Shown here piece after piece: positions 25,751 to 34,518 of a stretch of 64,000 bases of DNA. The notes beneath the pieces are model-generated. The model was not told the DNA's origin, ran no database searches, and saw only the letters and a program-made list of their open reading frames with translations. The stretch lies in NCBI RefSeq assembly GCF_026672545.1, contig NZ_JAPPRJ010000001.1, forward strand, positions 1,804,001 through 1,868,000. The letters run 5' to 3'. The position numbers were made by a program, and so were the translations under genes. The first letter of the stretch is position 1, and each line of letters opens with the position of its first letter. The stretch is from Rhizobium sp. SL86 (GTDB lineage: Bacteria > Pseudomonadota > Alphaproteobacteria > Rhizobiales > Rhizobiaceae).

Positions 25751-27316
25751 TTATTTCTTTTTCGGCATGCCGGGCAGGCCCGGAAGACCGCCGAGACCCG
25801 GCAGCTTCGGTCCGCCGAGGCCCGGCAGACCACCACCCGGCAGGCCCGGCATCGAACCCGGCTTCAGGCCGGCGGCTTCGGCCTGCTTGGCCAGCGCTTC
25901 CAGCTGCTTCGGGTCCATCTTCGACAGGTCGGGCATGCCGCCCATTCCACCCATGCCGCCAAGCCCCATCTTGCCGGCAAGACCGCCCATCATCTGTTTC
26001 ATGATGCCGCCCTTGCCCTTGCCCCCCATGGCTTTCATCATGTCGGCCATCTGGCGATGCATTTTCAGGAGCTTGTTGATCTCGGCGGCATCCGTACCGG
26101 AGCCGGCTGCAATGCGCTTCTTGCGGGAATGCTTGAGGATGTCCGGATTGGCGCGCTCGGCCTTGGTCATCGACTGGATGATGGCGATCTGGCGGGCGAA
26201 CATCTTGTCGTTCAGGCCGGCAGCCGCCAGCTTGTCCTTCATGCCGCCCATGCCCGGCATCAGGCCCATGATGCCACCCATGCCGCCCATCGACTGCATC
26301 TGACGCAGCTGGTCGGCGAGGTCGTTCAGGTCGAACTTGCCCTTGGCCATCTTTTCGGCCATGGCGCGCGCCTTGTCGGCGTCGATATTTTCCGCCGCCT
26401 TTTCGACGAGCGAAACAATGTCGCCCATGCCGAGGATGCGGTCTGCGATGCGGCGCGGGTGGAACTCTTCGAGCTCCGACATCTTTTCGCCGACACCGAT
26501 CAGCTTGATCGGCTTGCCGGTGACGGCGCGCATCGAAAGGGCTGCACCGCCGCGGCCATCGCCGTCCATGCGGGTTAGAACGAGGCCGGTGATGCCGACG
26601 CGTTCATCGAAATTGCGGGCAAGGTTCACGGCATCCTGACCGGTCAGCGAGTCCGCGACCAGCAGGATTTCGTGCGGCTTCGAACGGGCCTTGATCTCGG
26701 CCATCTCAGCCATCAGCGGCTCGTCGATATGCGTGCGGCCGGCGGTATCTAGGATGACGACGTCATGGCCGCCGAGCTTTGCCGCCTGCACGGCGCGGCT
26801 GGCGATATCGGTCGGGGACTGGCCGGCAATGATCGGCAGCGTATCGACACCGGTCTGCTGGCCCAGCTGGCGCAGCTGCTCCTGGGCGGCCGGACGGCGG
26901 GTGTCGAGCGAGGCCATCAGGACCTTCTTGCGGTCCCGCTCCGTCAGCCGCTTGGCAATCTTGCCGGTGGTGGTGGTCTTGCCCGAGCCCTGCAGGCCGA
27001 CCATCATGATGACGACGGGGGCCGGCGCATGCAGATCGATGGACACGCCTTCGGCGCCGAGCATCTCGATCAGTTCGTCATGGACGATCTTGACGACCAT
27101 CTGGCCCGGCTTGATCGACTTCAGGACTTCCGCGCCGACGGCCTTTTCGCGCACCCGGTCGGTGAAAGCGCGAACGACTTCGAGCGCCACGTCCGCTTCG
27201 AGCAGCGCACGGCGAACCTCGCGCAGGGCTGCCGAGACATCCGCCTCGGAGAGCGCGCCACGGCCGGTCAGTCCACTCAAGATGGAACCAAGGCGGTCCT
27301 GGAGGTTTTCGAACAT
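25751..27316 (-). CDS. ffh: Signal recognition particle protein
   Basis: This SRP54 GTPase of 521 aa binds signal sequences on ribosomes and delivers them to FtsY. It has the N domain, then the G domain with GLQGSGKTTTTGKIAK (P-loop), DTRRPAAQEQL, DTAGR and TRMDGDGRGG. The M domain has a long Met/Gly-rich tail (many GGMGG repeats) that ends in KKK. This enlarged tail accounts for its extra length over E. coli Ffh (453 aa). It heads the ffh-aroQ-rpsP-rimM-trmD cluster and is preceded by a terminator-like leader structure. Confidence 0.97.
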   Translation of the reverse strand: MFENLQDRLGSILSGLTGRGALSEADVSAALREVRRALLEADVALEVVRAFTDRVREKAVGAEVLKSIKPGQMVVKIVHDELIEMLGAEGVSIDLHAPAPVVIMMVGLQGSGKTTTTGKIAKRLTERDRKKVLMASLDTRRPAAQEQLRQLGQQTGVDTLPIIAGQSPTDIASRAVQAAKLGGHDVVILDTAGRTHIDEPLMAEMAEIKARSKPHEILLVADSLTGQDAVNLARNFDERVGITGLVLTRMDGDGRGGAALSMRAVTGKPIKLIGVGEKMSELEEFHPRRIADRILGMGDIVSLVEKAAENIDADKARAMAEKMAKGKFDLNDLADQLRQMQSMGGMGGIMGLMPGMGGMKDKLAAAGLNDKMFARQIAIIQSMTKAERANPDILKHSRKKRIAAGSGTDAAEINKLLKMHRQMADMMKAMGGKGKGGIMKQMMGGLAGKMGLGGMGGMGGMPDLSKMDPKQLEALAKQAEAAGLKPGSMPGLPGGGLPGLGGPKLPGLGGLPGLPGMPKKK

Positions 27317-27636
27317 CGTTTCTTCCTTCTAGACGTTGGCCGGGGAAACCGGAAACGTCGGTTCTCTGCCGCCGGAAAACAAGACGCAAAGCCAAAAAGC
27401 ACCCGAGGGCGCAACGCGCTGTCGGGTGTTGACCTCCGGGATCTCTTTATACCTTTACGGGTCCCGGTCGGTGGCTAAAGTCTCGTCAACTTTCAGCAGA
27501 TCGCGCCGCTTAAACCCGAAGAGGGCGGCGGAGTCAAGGCTGACAAGGGTTTTTGCGAGTTCTGGATGCTTTGTCGCGTTGTTTTCTCTGTGTTAGAATG
27601 CGCGTTATGGCCCCATATGGTGGGAGTTTGAGCCCC
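27317..27636 (-). promoter_or_regulatory. Leader/promoter region of ffh with a terminator-like hairpin
   Basis: This region of about 320 bases is shared by ffh (minus) and vapBC (plus). On the minus strand CACCCGA and TCGGGTG (plus coordinates 27400-27406 and 27422-27428) close a hairpin with an inner CGC/GCG pairing, followed after one nt by five T residues (27394-27398). The T-run is about 78 nt before the ffh start, the layout of an attenuator or of a short RNA ending before ffh. I recall a leader motif reported upstream of ffh in alphaproteobacteria, but I cannot align it here. Confidence 0.6.
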
Positions 27637-27879
27637 GTGACACTCTCTATCCGCGATCCGCAAGTCATTGCCCTCGCCAACGAACTCATGCAGCGTGTCG
27701 GTGCAAAGAGCCAGACCGACGCCGTGCGGCTGGCGCTGGAGAACGAGCTGAAACGGGACAACGAGAAGGCATCGCTGACGGAACGAGTCCGCAAGTACCA
27801 GCGTGCGATTGCCGAACTCGGTCCCGGCGATCCGACCTATGACCACAAGGCGCATATGGACGAAGGCTGGGAGATGTAA
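27637..27879 (+). CDS. vapB: VapB-type antitoxin
   Basis: The 80 aa protein begins MTLSIRDPQVIALANELMQ, the ribbon-helix-helix start of the Rv0623/PSK-type antitoxin family, and ends in a charged segment that would wrap the toxin. I use GTG 27637 with GGGAG upstream; ATG 27607 would add ten residues of no recognisable type. The stop codon overlaps the vapC start (TAATG), the usual coupling in such modules. It should repress its own promoter. Confidence 0.85.
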   Translation: MTLSIRDPQVIALANELMQRVGAKSQTDAVRLALENELKRDNEKASLTERVRKYQRAIAELGPGDPTYDHKAHMDEGWEM

Positions 27880-28316
27880 TGTTCCTCGACGCCTCTGCTC
27901 TCGTGGCGATCATCGGAGATGAGTCTCCCGCGGCGGCGCTTCTGGCAAAAATTGAAACGCATGAGGGGCCGCTCTTTTTTTCATCGCTTGTCGTGTTCGA
28001 GACGGTTGTCGCATTGGCCCGCAAGCATAAGATCACGTCTCTCGGTGAGAACGTACCCACCCCGCCACACCTGATCGCGCAGATCCAGGACATCGTCGCT
28101 GCATTTCTCGACGAAATTGGGGCCGTCTGTGTCCCGATTGCTGCGGATGCCCACGGGGCAGCCCTTCGTGCTGCGCAACTTTATGGTCGTGCGACCGGCC
28201 ATCCCGCCCGCCTGAATTTCGGTGACTGTTTCGCCTATGCCACCGCCAAGGCGCTGAATGTGCCACTGCTCTTTGTTGGCGATGATTTTGCCAGAACGGA
28301 CATCACGCCCGCGTGA
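27879..28316 (+). CDS. vapC: VapC-type PIN-domain ribonuclease toxin
   Basis: The 145 aa PIN-domain protein has the acidic metal ligands: Asp4 in MFLDASALVAI, Glu in SSLVVFETV, the Asp in NFGDCFAYATAK and the C-terminal GDDF. These are the residues of active VapC endoribonucleases, which cut tRNA or rRNA. It is translationally coupled to vapB by a 1-nt overlap. Nothing suggests inactivation. Confidence 0.9.
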   Translation: MFLDASALVAIIGDESPAAALLAKIETHEGPLFFSSLVVFETVVALARKHKITSLGENVPTPPHLIAQIQDIVAAFLDEIGAVCVPIAADAHGAALRAAQLYGRATGHPARLNFGDCFAYATAKALNVPLLFVGDDFARTDITPA

Positions 28317-28389
28317 TTGGCTGATCCCCGGGCCGATGGTGGGCGTAGGGCCGGTTGAAGCCACACCCATCGCTCCCTATAGAAGTCTC

Positions 28390-29466
28390 ATGAAACGTCG
28401 CAACTTCTTGAAATGGTCAGCAATCGGCAGTCTCGCGCTTTTCGGCGGCGGGCTTGCGGCAGGGAGAGCCATGGCAGCCAATCGATATTATACGGGTCCT
28501 GTCTCCGATCATTTCGATGGCACACGTTTCTTTAATCCCGGCGGCGAAGAGCCGAAAGGTTTCATGAACCTCCTGCGCTGGCGCTTCAACGGCAAGAGCG
28601 TTGATTGGCCTGAGGCCTATCCGAGCCCGTTTCCCACCGCTGTGCCGGAAAAGCGGGTGACGGGAAACCGGCTTGTGGTGACCATGGTCGGTCACGCCTC
28701 GATGTTGATCCAGGTGGCGGGTCTCAACATCCTGACCGACCCCGTCTGGTCGGAGCGTACCAGTCCGGTTTCGTTTGCCGGCCCCAAACGCGTCAACCAA
28801 CCCGGTATCCGGCTGGAGGATCTGCCGGCGATCGATATCGTCATCGTCACGCACAACCATTACGACCACCTGGACCTTGCGACCTTGAAAAGACTGCACG
28901 AGATACATCGCCCGCAGTTCATCACGCCGCTTGGCAATGATGCGATCTTCGGACCGGAGCTCGATGATCCGCAGATCACCGTTATGGATTGGGGCGCGAA
29001 GACCTATGTCGGCAAGAATGTCACGCTGCATTGCGAACCCTGCCATCACTGGTCGGCGCGCGGTCTGAATGACCGTCGTATGGCGCTGTGGGCTGCCTTC
29101 GTCATCGAAACCCATGCCGGCAAGATCTACCATATCGGCGATACCGGGTTTCATGAGGGCATCAACTATGCGCAGGCGGCGGAAAAACATGGTGGTTTCC
29201 GTTTGGCGATCCTGCCGATCGGGGCCTACGAGCCGCGCTGGTTCATGAAGGCGCAGCACCAGAACCCGGAAGAGGCGGTGGCCGGTATGCAGCTTGCCAA
29301 GGCCTCTTACGCCATCGGCCATCACTGGGGCACTGTGAAGCTGACCGACGAGGGCATCGAGGAGCCGCTGGCAGCGCTCGGTAATGCTTTGACGGCAGCA
29401 AAGATCAAGCCCGAGCGGTTCCGGCCCTTGCGTCCCGGCGAGGTCTTCGACGTGCCGGATGCCTGA
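28390..29466 (+). CDS. Tat-exported metallo-beta-lactamase-fold hydrolase (RomA/NAPE-PLD-like)
   Basis: The 358 aa protein starts MKRRNFLKWSAIGSLALFGG, a near-consensus twin-arginine signal. The mature domain has VTMVGHASMLIQ, the zinc motif THNHYDHLD, LHCEPCHHWSARG, YHIGDTGFHEG and HHWGTVKLT, the pattern of the NAPE-PLD/RomA branch of metallo-beta-lactamase folds. These act on phospholipid-type or unknown substrates and are not beta-lactamases. Start ATG 28390 is fixed by the signal peptide. It stands between vapBC and agmatinase, all on the plus strand. Confidence 0.87.
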   Translation: MKRRNFLKWSAIGSLALFGGGLAAGRAMAANRYYTGPVSDHFDGTRFFNPGGEEPKGFMNLLRWRFNGKSVDWPEAYPSPFPTAVPEKRVTGNRLVVTMVGHASMLIQVAGLNILTDPVWSERTSPVSFAGPKRVNQPGIRLEDLPAIDIVIVTHNHYDHLDLATLKRLHEIHRPQFITPLGNDAIFGPELDDPQITVMDWGAKTYVGKNVTLHCEPCHHWSARGLNDRRMALWAAFVIETHAGKIYHIGDTGFHEGINYAQAAEKHGGFRLAILPIGAYEPRWFMKAQHQNPEEAVAGMQLAKASYAIGHHWGTVKLTDEGIEEPLAALGNALTAAKIKPERFRPLRPGEVFDVPDA

Positions 29467-29556
29467 CGGCATCCTCCGTCGCAATCGGGCATTTACAGAT
29501 GCGGCTGGTTCTGTTGCACTGCGGTGGCAATCGCCTGTCCTCATCCGGAGCCTCCC

Positions 29557-30519
29557 ATGACTGCGTCCTTCCATCAGCCCGTCGATGCGGCTGAAGTTCC
29601 CCGCTTTGCCGGCCATTCCACCTTCATGCGGCTGCCGGCGGTCTCCTCTGCTGCGGGCCTGGATATCGCGCTGGTCGGCATTCCGTGGGATGGCGGCACG
29701 ACGAACAGGGCAGGCGCCCGCCACGGACCGCGCGAGGTGCGCAACCAGTCGAGCCTCATCCGCCGCGTCCATCACGTTTCGGGCGTCGAGCCGTTTTCCA
29801 TTGCGAATGTCGCCGATGTCGGCGATGTCTCGGTCAATCCGATCGATCTGATGGATGGCCTGCGGCGGATCGAGGACGGCATTGCCGCCATCGTCTCAGC
29901 CGGCGCGCTGCCGCTCTCGGTCGGCGGTGATCATCTGACGACGCTTCCGGTTTTACGGGCCGTGGCCAAGTCCCGGCCGGTCGGCATGGTGCATTTCGAT
30001 GCGCATACAGACACCAATGACAGCTATTTCGGCGGCAACAAATATACACATGGCACGCCTTTCCGTCGGGCGATCGAGGAAGGACTTCTGGATCCGAAAC
30101 GCATGGTGCAGATCGGCATCCGCGGCTCGATCTATGACACGACCGATCACGACTGGGCAAAGAGCCAGGGCATCCGCATCATCTACATGGAAGAATTCGT
30201 CGAACGCGGCGCTGTCGATGTGATGGCGGAAGCGCGCGCCATTGTGGGTGACGGCGCAACCTATGTCACCTTCGACATCGACAGCATCGATCCGTCGATG
30301 GCACCGGGAACCGGCACGCCGGAAATCGGCGGTTTTTCCACCCGCGAGGCGCAGCAGCTTGTGCGGCTTCTGGCAGGCGTCGATATCGTTGGTGCCGATG
30401 TGGTGGAGGTGGCGCCACCCTTCGATCTGGCTGGCATGACGGCGCTTGCCGGTGCCAACATCCTGTTCGAACTGCTGTGCGTCATGGCACCCTGCGTTCA
30501 ACGAAAACGCGAAAAGTAG
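29557..30519 (+). CDS. speB: Agmatinase (ureohydrolase family)
   Basis: The 320 aa ureohydrolase has all binuclear-manganese motifs: SVGGDH, MVHFDAHTDTND and VTFDIDSIDPSMAPGTGTPEIGG. The last is typical of agmatinases, which make putrescine and urea from agmatine. Other guanidino substrates (guanidinobutyrate) are possible in this family. ATG 29557 is preceded by CCGGAG. No polyamine gene neighbours it. Confidence 0.87.
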   Translation: MTASFHQPVDAAEVPRFAGHSTFMRLPAVSSAAGLDIALVGIPWDGGTTNRAGARHGPREVRNQSSLIRRVHHVSGVEPFSIANVADVGDVSVNPIDLMDGLRRIEDGIAAIVSAGALPLSVGGDHLTTLPVLRAVAKSRPVGMVHFDAHTDTNDSYFGGNKYTHGTPFRRAIEEGLLDPKRMVQIGIRGSIYDTTDHDWAKSQGIRIIYMEEFVERGAVDVMAEARAIVGDGATYVTFDIDSIDPSMAPGTGTPEIGGFSTREAQQLVRLLAGVDIVGADVVEVAPPFDLAGMTALAGANILFELLCVMAPCVQRKREK

Positions 30520-30547
30520 CAGAAGCCTTCCTTGTCGTTGATCCGAG

Positions 30548-30585
30548 CCCTCTCCGCGCTGCAACGTGCGGGGAGGCGGAGAGGG
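30548..30585. repeat. Palindromic intergenic repeat before dapF
   Basis: CCCTCTCCGC (30548-30557) and GCGGAGAGGG (30576-30585) are perfect 10-bp arms around an 18-nt G/C-rich loop. The composition and CCCTCTCC/GGAGAGGG arms resemble the short mosaic palindromes between rhizobial genes and the units in the ccmA-ccmB gap, so it is probably a diverged member. It lies between speB and dapF and may also act as a speB 3' stem. Confidence 0.65.
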
Positions 30586-30676
30586 GCCAAGCTCCGCATC
30601 CACACTGGAAATAGACGGGATTTTCCGCCATATAGGCTGAAAACGGCGGTTGATCCGCAAGACAGGTGGTTCCAGC

Positions 30677-31579
30677 ATGGCGCAGATGGTCGAATTCGCG
30701 AAGATGAACGGGCTTGGCAACAAGATCCTGGTCGTCGACATGCGCGGCCGCGCCGATCGTGTCACGCCGGATGCGGCCATTGCCCTTGCCGCCGATCCGG
30801 CGACCGGTTTCGACCAGATCATGGCGATCCACGATCCGAAGGCATCCGGCACGGATGCCTATATCGACATCCTCAACTGCGATGGCACGAAGGCGCAGGC
30901 CTGCGGCAATGGCACACGCTGCGTGGTGCAGGCGCTGGCTGCCGAGACGGGCCGCAAGGCCTTCACCTTCCAGACGATTGCCGGCATCCTGAATGCTGAA
31001 GAACATGCCGATGGCACGATCTCGGTCGACATGGGCAAGCCCGTCTTTGCCTGGGACAAGATCCCGCTGTCGGAAGAGTTTTACGACACGAGCCGGATCG
31101 AACTGCAGATCGGCCCGATCGACGCCCCGATCCTGCATTCGCCCACGGCCATGTCGATGGGCAATCCGCATGCGGTCTTCTGGGTCGATCGCGACCCGAT
31201 GACCTTCGAGCTGGAGCGGTTCGGGCCGCTTCTCGAAAACCATCCGATGTTTCCCGAAAAGGCGAACATCACGCTCGCCCAGGTGATTTCGCCGACTGAG
31301 ATGGTGACGCGCACCTGGGAACGCGGTGCAGGGTTGACGCTCGCCTGCGGCTCGGCGGCCTGTGCGGCTGGCGTCTCCGGTGCCCGCACCGGCCGGACCG
31401 GCCGTACGGTGGACATCATCGTCGCCTCCAGCCCCAACCGGGGCAAGCTCTCGATCGACTGGCGCGCCGATGACCATGTCGTCATGACCGGTCCTGCCGA
31501 ATGGGAATGGTCCGGCCGGCTCGATCCGACGTCCGGCCGCTTCGAGCGGGACAACGAGGCCGAGGCTCTGGCGCGGTGA
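30677..31579 (+). CDS. dapF: Diaminopimelate epimerase
   Basis: DapF interconverts LL- and meso-diaminopimelate for lysine and peptidoglycan. The 300 aa protein has the two catalytic cysteines in ACGNGTRC (Cys76) and LACGSAAC (Cys224). [14 protein letters not shown] near the N-terminus is the usual substrate loop. ATG 30677 is the start. The final GTGA overlaps the mtaB start by 4 nt, so the two are translationally coupled in the operon dapF-mtaB-ftsY-yciB-DUF2585. Confidence 0.96.
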   Translation: MAQMVEFAKMNGLGNKILVVDMRGRADRVTPDAAIALAADPATGFDQIMAIHDPKASGTDAYIDILNCDGTKAQACGNGTRCVVQALAAETGRKAFTFQTIAGILNAEEHADGTISVDMGKPVFAWDKIPLSEEFYDTSRIELQIGPIDAPILHSPTAMSMGNPHAVFWVDRDPMTFELERFGPLLENHPMFPEKANITLAQVISPTEMVTRTWERGAGLTLACGSAACAAGVSGARTGRTGRTVDIIVASSPNRGKLSIDWRADDHVVMTGPAEWEWSGRLDPTSGRFERDNEAEALAR

Positions 31580-32850
31580 GCGGCGTCGAGATCATCACCT
31601 TCGGCTGTCGCCTGAATACCTACGAATCCGAAGTCATGCGGGCCGAGGCGGAAAAGGCGGGGCTGAACAATGCCGTGCTCGTCAATACCTGCGCGGTCAC
31701 GGGGGAGGCCGTGCGTCAGGCGCGTCAGGCGATCCGCCGGGCGCGGCGCGAAAACCCACATGCACGCATCATCGTGACGGGCTGCGCAGCGCAGACGGAG
31801 GCCGAAACTTTTGGCGCGATGCCGGAAGTGGATGCGGTGCTCGGCAATGAGGAAAAGCTGAAAAGCGCCTCCTACCGCGCGCTGCCGGATTTCGGGGTTT
31901 CGGCGGAAGAGAAGCTGCGCGTCAACGACATCATGAGCGTCAAGGCCACCGCGCCGCAGATGGTCAAGCACATCGACGGGCATGTGCGGGCCTTCATTCA
32001 GGTGCAGAACGGCTGCGACCATCGCTGCACCTTCTGCATCATTCCCTATGGGCGCGGCAATTCCCGCTCGGTGCCGATGGGGGCCGTGGTCGATCAGGCC
32101 CGAAAGCTGGTGGCGGCAGGCTACCGCGAGATCGTGTTGACCGGCGTCGATGCCACCAGCTACGGCGCCGATCTACCGGGCACCCCGACCCTTGGCCTGC
32201 TGGCGAAGACGCTGCTGAAGCAGGTGCCGGAGATCCTCCGGCTGCGACTGTCCTCCATCGACAGCATCGAGGCGGACCGCCATCTCCTCGATCTTCTGGC
32301 CGACGAGCCGCGGTTCATGCCGCATCTGCACCTGTCGCTGCAGCATGGCGACGACATGATCCTGAAGCGCATGAAAAGGCGGCATTCGAGCGCCGATGCG
32401 CTTTCCTTCGTCGAACAGGTGCGCCGGCTTCGGCCAGACATCAGCTTCGGTGCGGACATGATCGCCGGTTTCCCGACGGAAACCGAAGAGATGTTCGGTA
32501 ACGCTATGCGGCACGCCGAACAATGTGGTCTGTCATTCCTGCACGTCTTTCCTTACAGCCCGCGACCGGGAACACCGGCGGCGCGGATGCCGCAGCTCGA
32601 CCGGGCGCTTGTCAAGGAACGGGCGGCACGGCTTCGCGTTCAGGGAGAGGCGCTGCTTGCGGCCCATCTTGACCGGATGATCGGCACACGGCAGACGATC
32701 CTGGTCGAAATGAGCGGCTTTGCCCATACCGAGAATTTTTCGCTGGTCGCGGCTCCCGGTCTTTCACCGCGCGATCTGGTGCCGGTCACCGTGACCGGCC
32801 ACAATGGCAAACATCTGACAATGCAGGTCATCGCTGCCGCGGCGGCGTGA
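31576..32850 (+). CDS. mtaB: tRNA t6A37 methylthiotransferase
   Basis: MtaB converts t6A37 to ms2t6A37 in tRNA. The 424 aa protein starts at GTG 31576, inside the dapF stop overlap. It has the UPF0004 N-terminal domain ([12 protein letters not shown] and further Cys), the radical-SAM motif [10 protein letters not shown] (Cys147, Cys151, Cys154), GVDATSYG, and a C-terminal TRAM-like strand region. CRLN rather than the MiaB-type sequence supports MtaB. ftsY follows after 15 nt. Confidence 0.93.
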   Translation: MSGVEIITFGCRLNTYESEVMRAEAEKAGLNNAVLVNTCAVTGEAVRQARQAIRRARRENPHARIIVTGCAAQTEAETFGAMPEVDAVLGNEEKLKSASYRALPDFGVSAEEKLRVNDIMSVKATAPQMVKHIDGHVRAFIQVQNGCDHRCTFCIIPYGRGNSRSVPMGAVVDQARKLVAAGYREIVLTGVDATSYGADLPGTPTLGLLAKTLLKQVPEILRLRLSSIDSIEADRHLLDLLADEPRFMPHLHLSLQHGDDMILKRMKRRHSSADALSFVEQVRRLRPDISFGADMIAGFPTETEEMFGNAMRHAEQCGLSFLHVFPYSPRPGTPAARMPQLDRALVKERAARLRVQGEALLAAHLDRMIGTRQTILVEMSGFAHTENFSLVAAPGLSPRDLVPVTVTGHNGKHLTMQVIAAAAA

Positions 32851-32865
32851 CGGAACGGATCATTC

Positions 32866-34461
32866 ATGGCGCTGGGGTTCATCAAGAAGGTTTTCTCGTT
32901 CGGCAAGGACAAGCCGGCGGAGGGCGAGAAGGCGGAAGGGCTTTCCGCGGAAGAACGCGCTGCGCTTTCTGCCGAGACCGAGCCGCATGGCCGCTCCGAA
33001 GACTTGCCGGTCTCCGCCGTCGATCCGGTGGCCGATGTCGAAATGGACACGGCGGGCGGCCCGGCGGATGATGATCTGGACGATGAGGAGCCTGTGCTTC
33101 TTGCGCCTGCTGACATGCCGGGTGATCTCGGCATGGTTCCTCTGTCGTTGTTGGAGGCCGAGGCGGAAGAAGAGGCTGTTGCTGAGACCTCTGTCGATGT
33201 GCCCGCCATACCCCCCTCTGCCCTGCCGGGCATCTCCCCCTCAGGGGGGGAGATCGACTCGCAGCACGAGGGCCAATCCCTTACGAACGTTGCGCCTGTT
33301 GATGCACAGTCGGGAGAGCTAGGTTCTTCGGCTCGGGACTTGGTTGGGGAAGCCGGCAACTCGGAAGCGATCTCCCCCCTTGAGGGGGAGATGTCCGGCA
33401 GGACAGAGGGGGGTGAGGCGTCCGCTGCCGTTTCCTCTTCTGCAGCCGAAGCATCGTCGCCCGTTGCCGAACCCGCACTGCCCAAAGGTTTCGCCACTCG
33501 CAAGGCCGAGGCGCCGGTCGTCGAAGCCGTGCCGGAGCCGAAACTCTCCTGGTTCCAGCGCCTGCGCCAGGGCCTTTCGCGCACCTCGGCTCAGCTGACC
33601 GGCCAGATTGCGGCGCTCTTTACCAAGCGCAAGCTGGACGAGGCGACGCTGGAGGAGCTGGAAGACCTGCTGATCCAGGCGGATCTCGGCGTCGAAACCG
33701 CCATGCGCATCACCGACACGCTGTCGTCCGAGCGTTACGGCAAGGATGTGACCGGCGAAGACGTGTCGCGCATCATGGCGTCGGAAATCACCAAGGTGCT
33801 GAAGCCGGTGGCGAAACCGCTGGAACTCGATCTTTCCCACAAGCCGCATGTCATCCTGGTGGTCGGGGTCAATGGCACGGGTAAAACGACGACCATCGGC
33901 AAACTGGCGGCCAAGCTCTCGGGCTCCGGCCTCAAGGTGATGCTGGCGGCGGGCGACACCTTCCGCGCGGCTGCCATCGAGCAGCTGAAGATCTGGGCGG
34001 ATCGCACCAAATCCGAGTTCATCGGCACCAAGCTCGGCGCCGATGCGGCGGGGCTTGCCTATGATGCCTTCGAGCAGGCGCGCCAGAAGAAATGCGACGT
34101 GTTGATCATCGATACGGCGGGCCGTCTGCAGAACAAGGCCGAGCTGATGGCCGAGCTCGAAAAGATCGTCCGCGTGCTCGGCAAGCTCGATCCGGATGCC
34201 CCGCATACGGTGTTGCAGACGCTCGATGCCACGACCGGTCAGAACGCGCTGCAACAGGTCGAGATCTTCCGCAACGTGGCGGGCGTCGGAGGCCTGATCA
34301 TGACCAAGCTCGATGGCACGGCGCGCGGCGGCATTCTGGTGGCGATCGCCGCCAAACATAAATTGCCGGTCTATTTCATCGGCGTCGGCGAGGGGATCGA
34401 TGACCTCGAACCCTTCGAGGCGGAGGATTTTGCCCGCGCGATTGCGGGCGTGACGCATTGA
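32866..34461 (+). CDS. ftsY: Signal recognition particle receptor FtsY (linker carries translated repeats)
   Basis: FtsY docks SRP-ribosome complexes at the membrane. The 531 aa protein begins with amphipathic MALGFIKKVFSFGK, then a long acidic region to about residue 220, then the NG domain with GVNGTGKTTTIGK, DTFRAAAIEQL, DTAGR and TKLDGTARGG. Residues 116-130 (PPSALPGISPSGGEI) and 169-183 (ISPLEGEMSGRTEGG) of the linker are translations of two palindromic repeat copies, read in opposite orientations. They keep the frame and leave the GTPase intact, so the linker tolerates them. Confidence 0.95.
   Translation: MALGFIKKVFSFGKDKPAEGEKAEGLSAEERAALSAETEPHGRSEDLPVSAVDPVADVEMDTAGGPADDDLDDEEPVLLAPADMPGDLGMVPLSLLEAEAEEEAVAETSVDVPAIPPSALPGISPSGGEIDSQHEGQSLTNVAPVDAQSGELGSSARDLVGEAGNSEAISPLEGEMSGRTEGGEASAAVSSSAAEASSPVAEPALPKGFATRKAEAPVVEAVPEPKLSWFQRLRQGLSRTSAQLTGQIAALFTKRKLDEATLEELEDLLIQADLGVETAMRITDTLSSERYGKDVTGEDVSRIMASEITKVLKPVAKPLELDLSHKPHVILVVGVNGTGKTTTIGKLAAKLSGSGLKVMLAAGDTFRAAAIEQLKIWADRTKSEFIGTKLGADAAGLAYDAFEQARQKKCDVLIIDTAGRLQNKAELMAELEKIVRVLGKLDPDAPHTVLQTLDATTGQNALQQVEIFRNVAGVGGLIMTKLDGTARGGILVAIAAKHKLPVYFIGVGEGIDDLEPFEAEDFARAIAGVTH
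33211..33254 (+). repeat. Palindromic mosaic repeat, copy 1, inside ftsY
   Basis: This unit reads CCCCCCTCTG, then CCTGCCGGGCATCTCCCCC, closing with GGGGGAGAT; the 3' half forms a 9-bp stem (33232-33240 with 33246-33254). It matches the reverse complement of copy 2 at 41 of 44 positions and the plus-strand copy at 38807-38849 at 39 of 43. It is translated as PPSALPGISPSGGEI. Confidence 0.88.
33370..33413 (-). repeat. Palindromic mosaic repeat, copy 2 (inverted), inside ftsY
   Basis: This is the inverted partner of copy 1. Its own 9-bp stem is 33370-33378 with 33384-33392, followed by GTCCGGCAGGACAGAGGGGGG. Because the two copies are inverted and 115 nt apart, they could also pair with each other into a long hairpin in the ftsY mRNA. 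It is translated as ISPLEGEMSGRTEGG. Confidence 0.88.
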
Positions 34462-34518
34462 TGCCACAGATACAGCGTTTGCATCGCGACAGATCAACGG
34501 AAAGATAAGACAGAGCCC

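Noticed and set aside
27607..27636. Earlier ATG start for vapB at 27607
   Set aside because: The extra ten residues are not family-like, while GTG 27637 gives the canonical antitoxin N-terminus with GGGAG upstream.
28390..29466. A true metallo-beta-lactamase resistance gene
   Set aside because: The motif pattern is of the RomA/NAPE-PLD branch, not subclass B1-B3 beta-lactamases.
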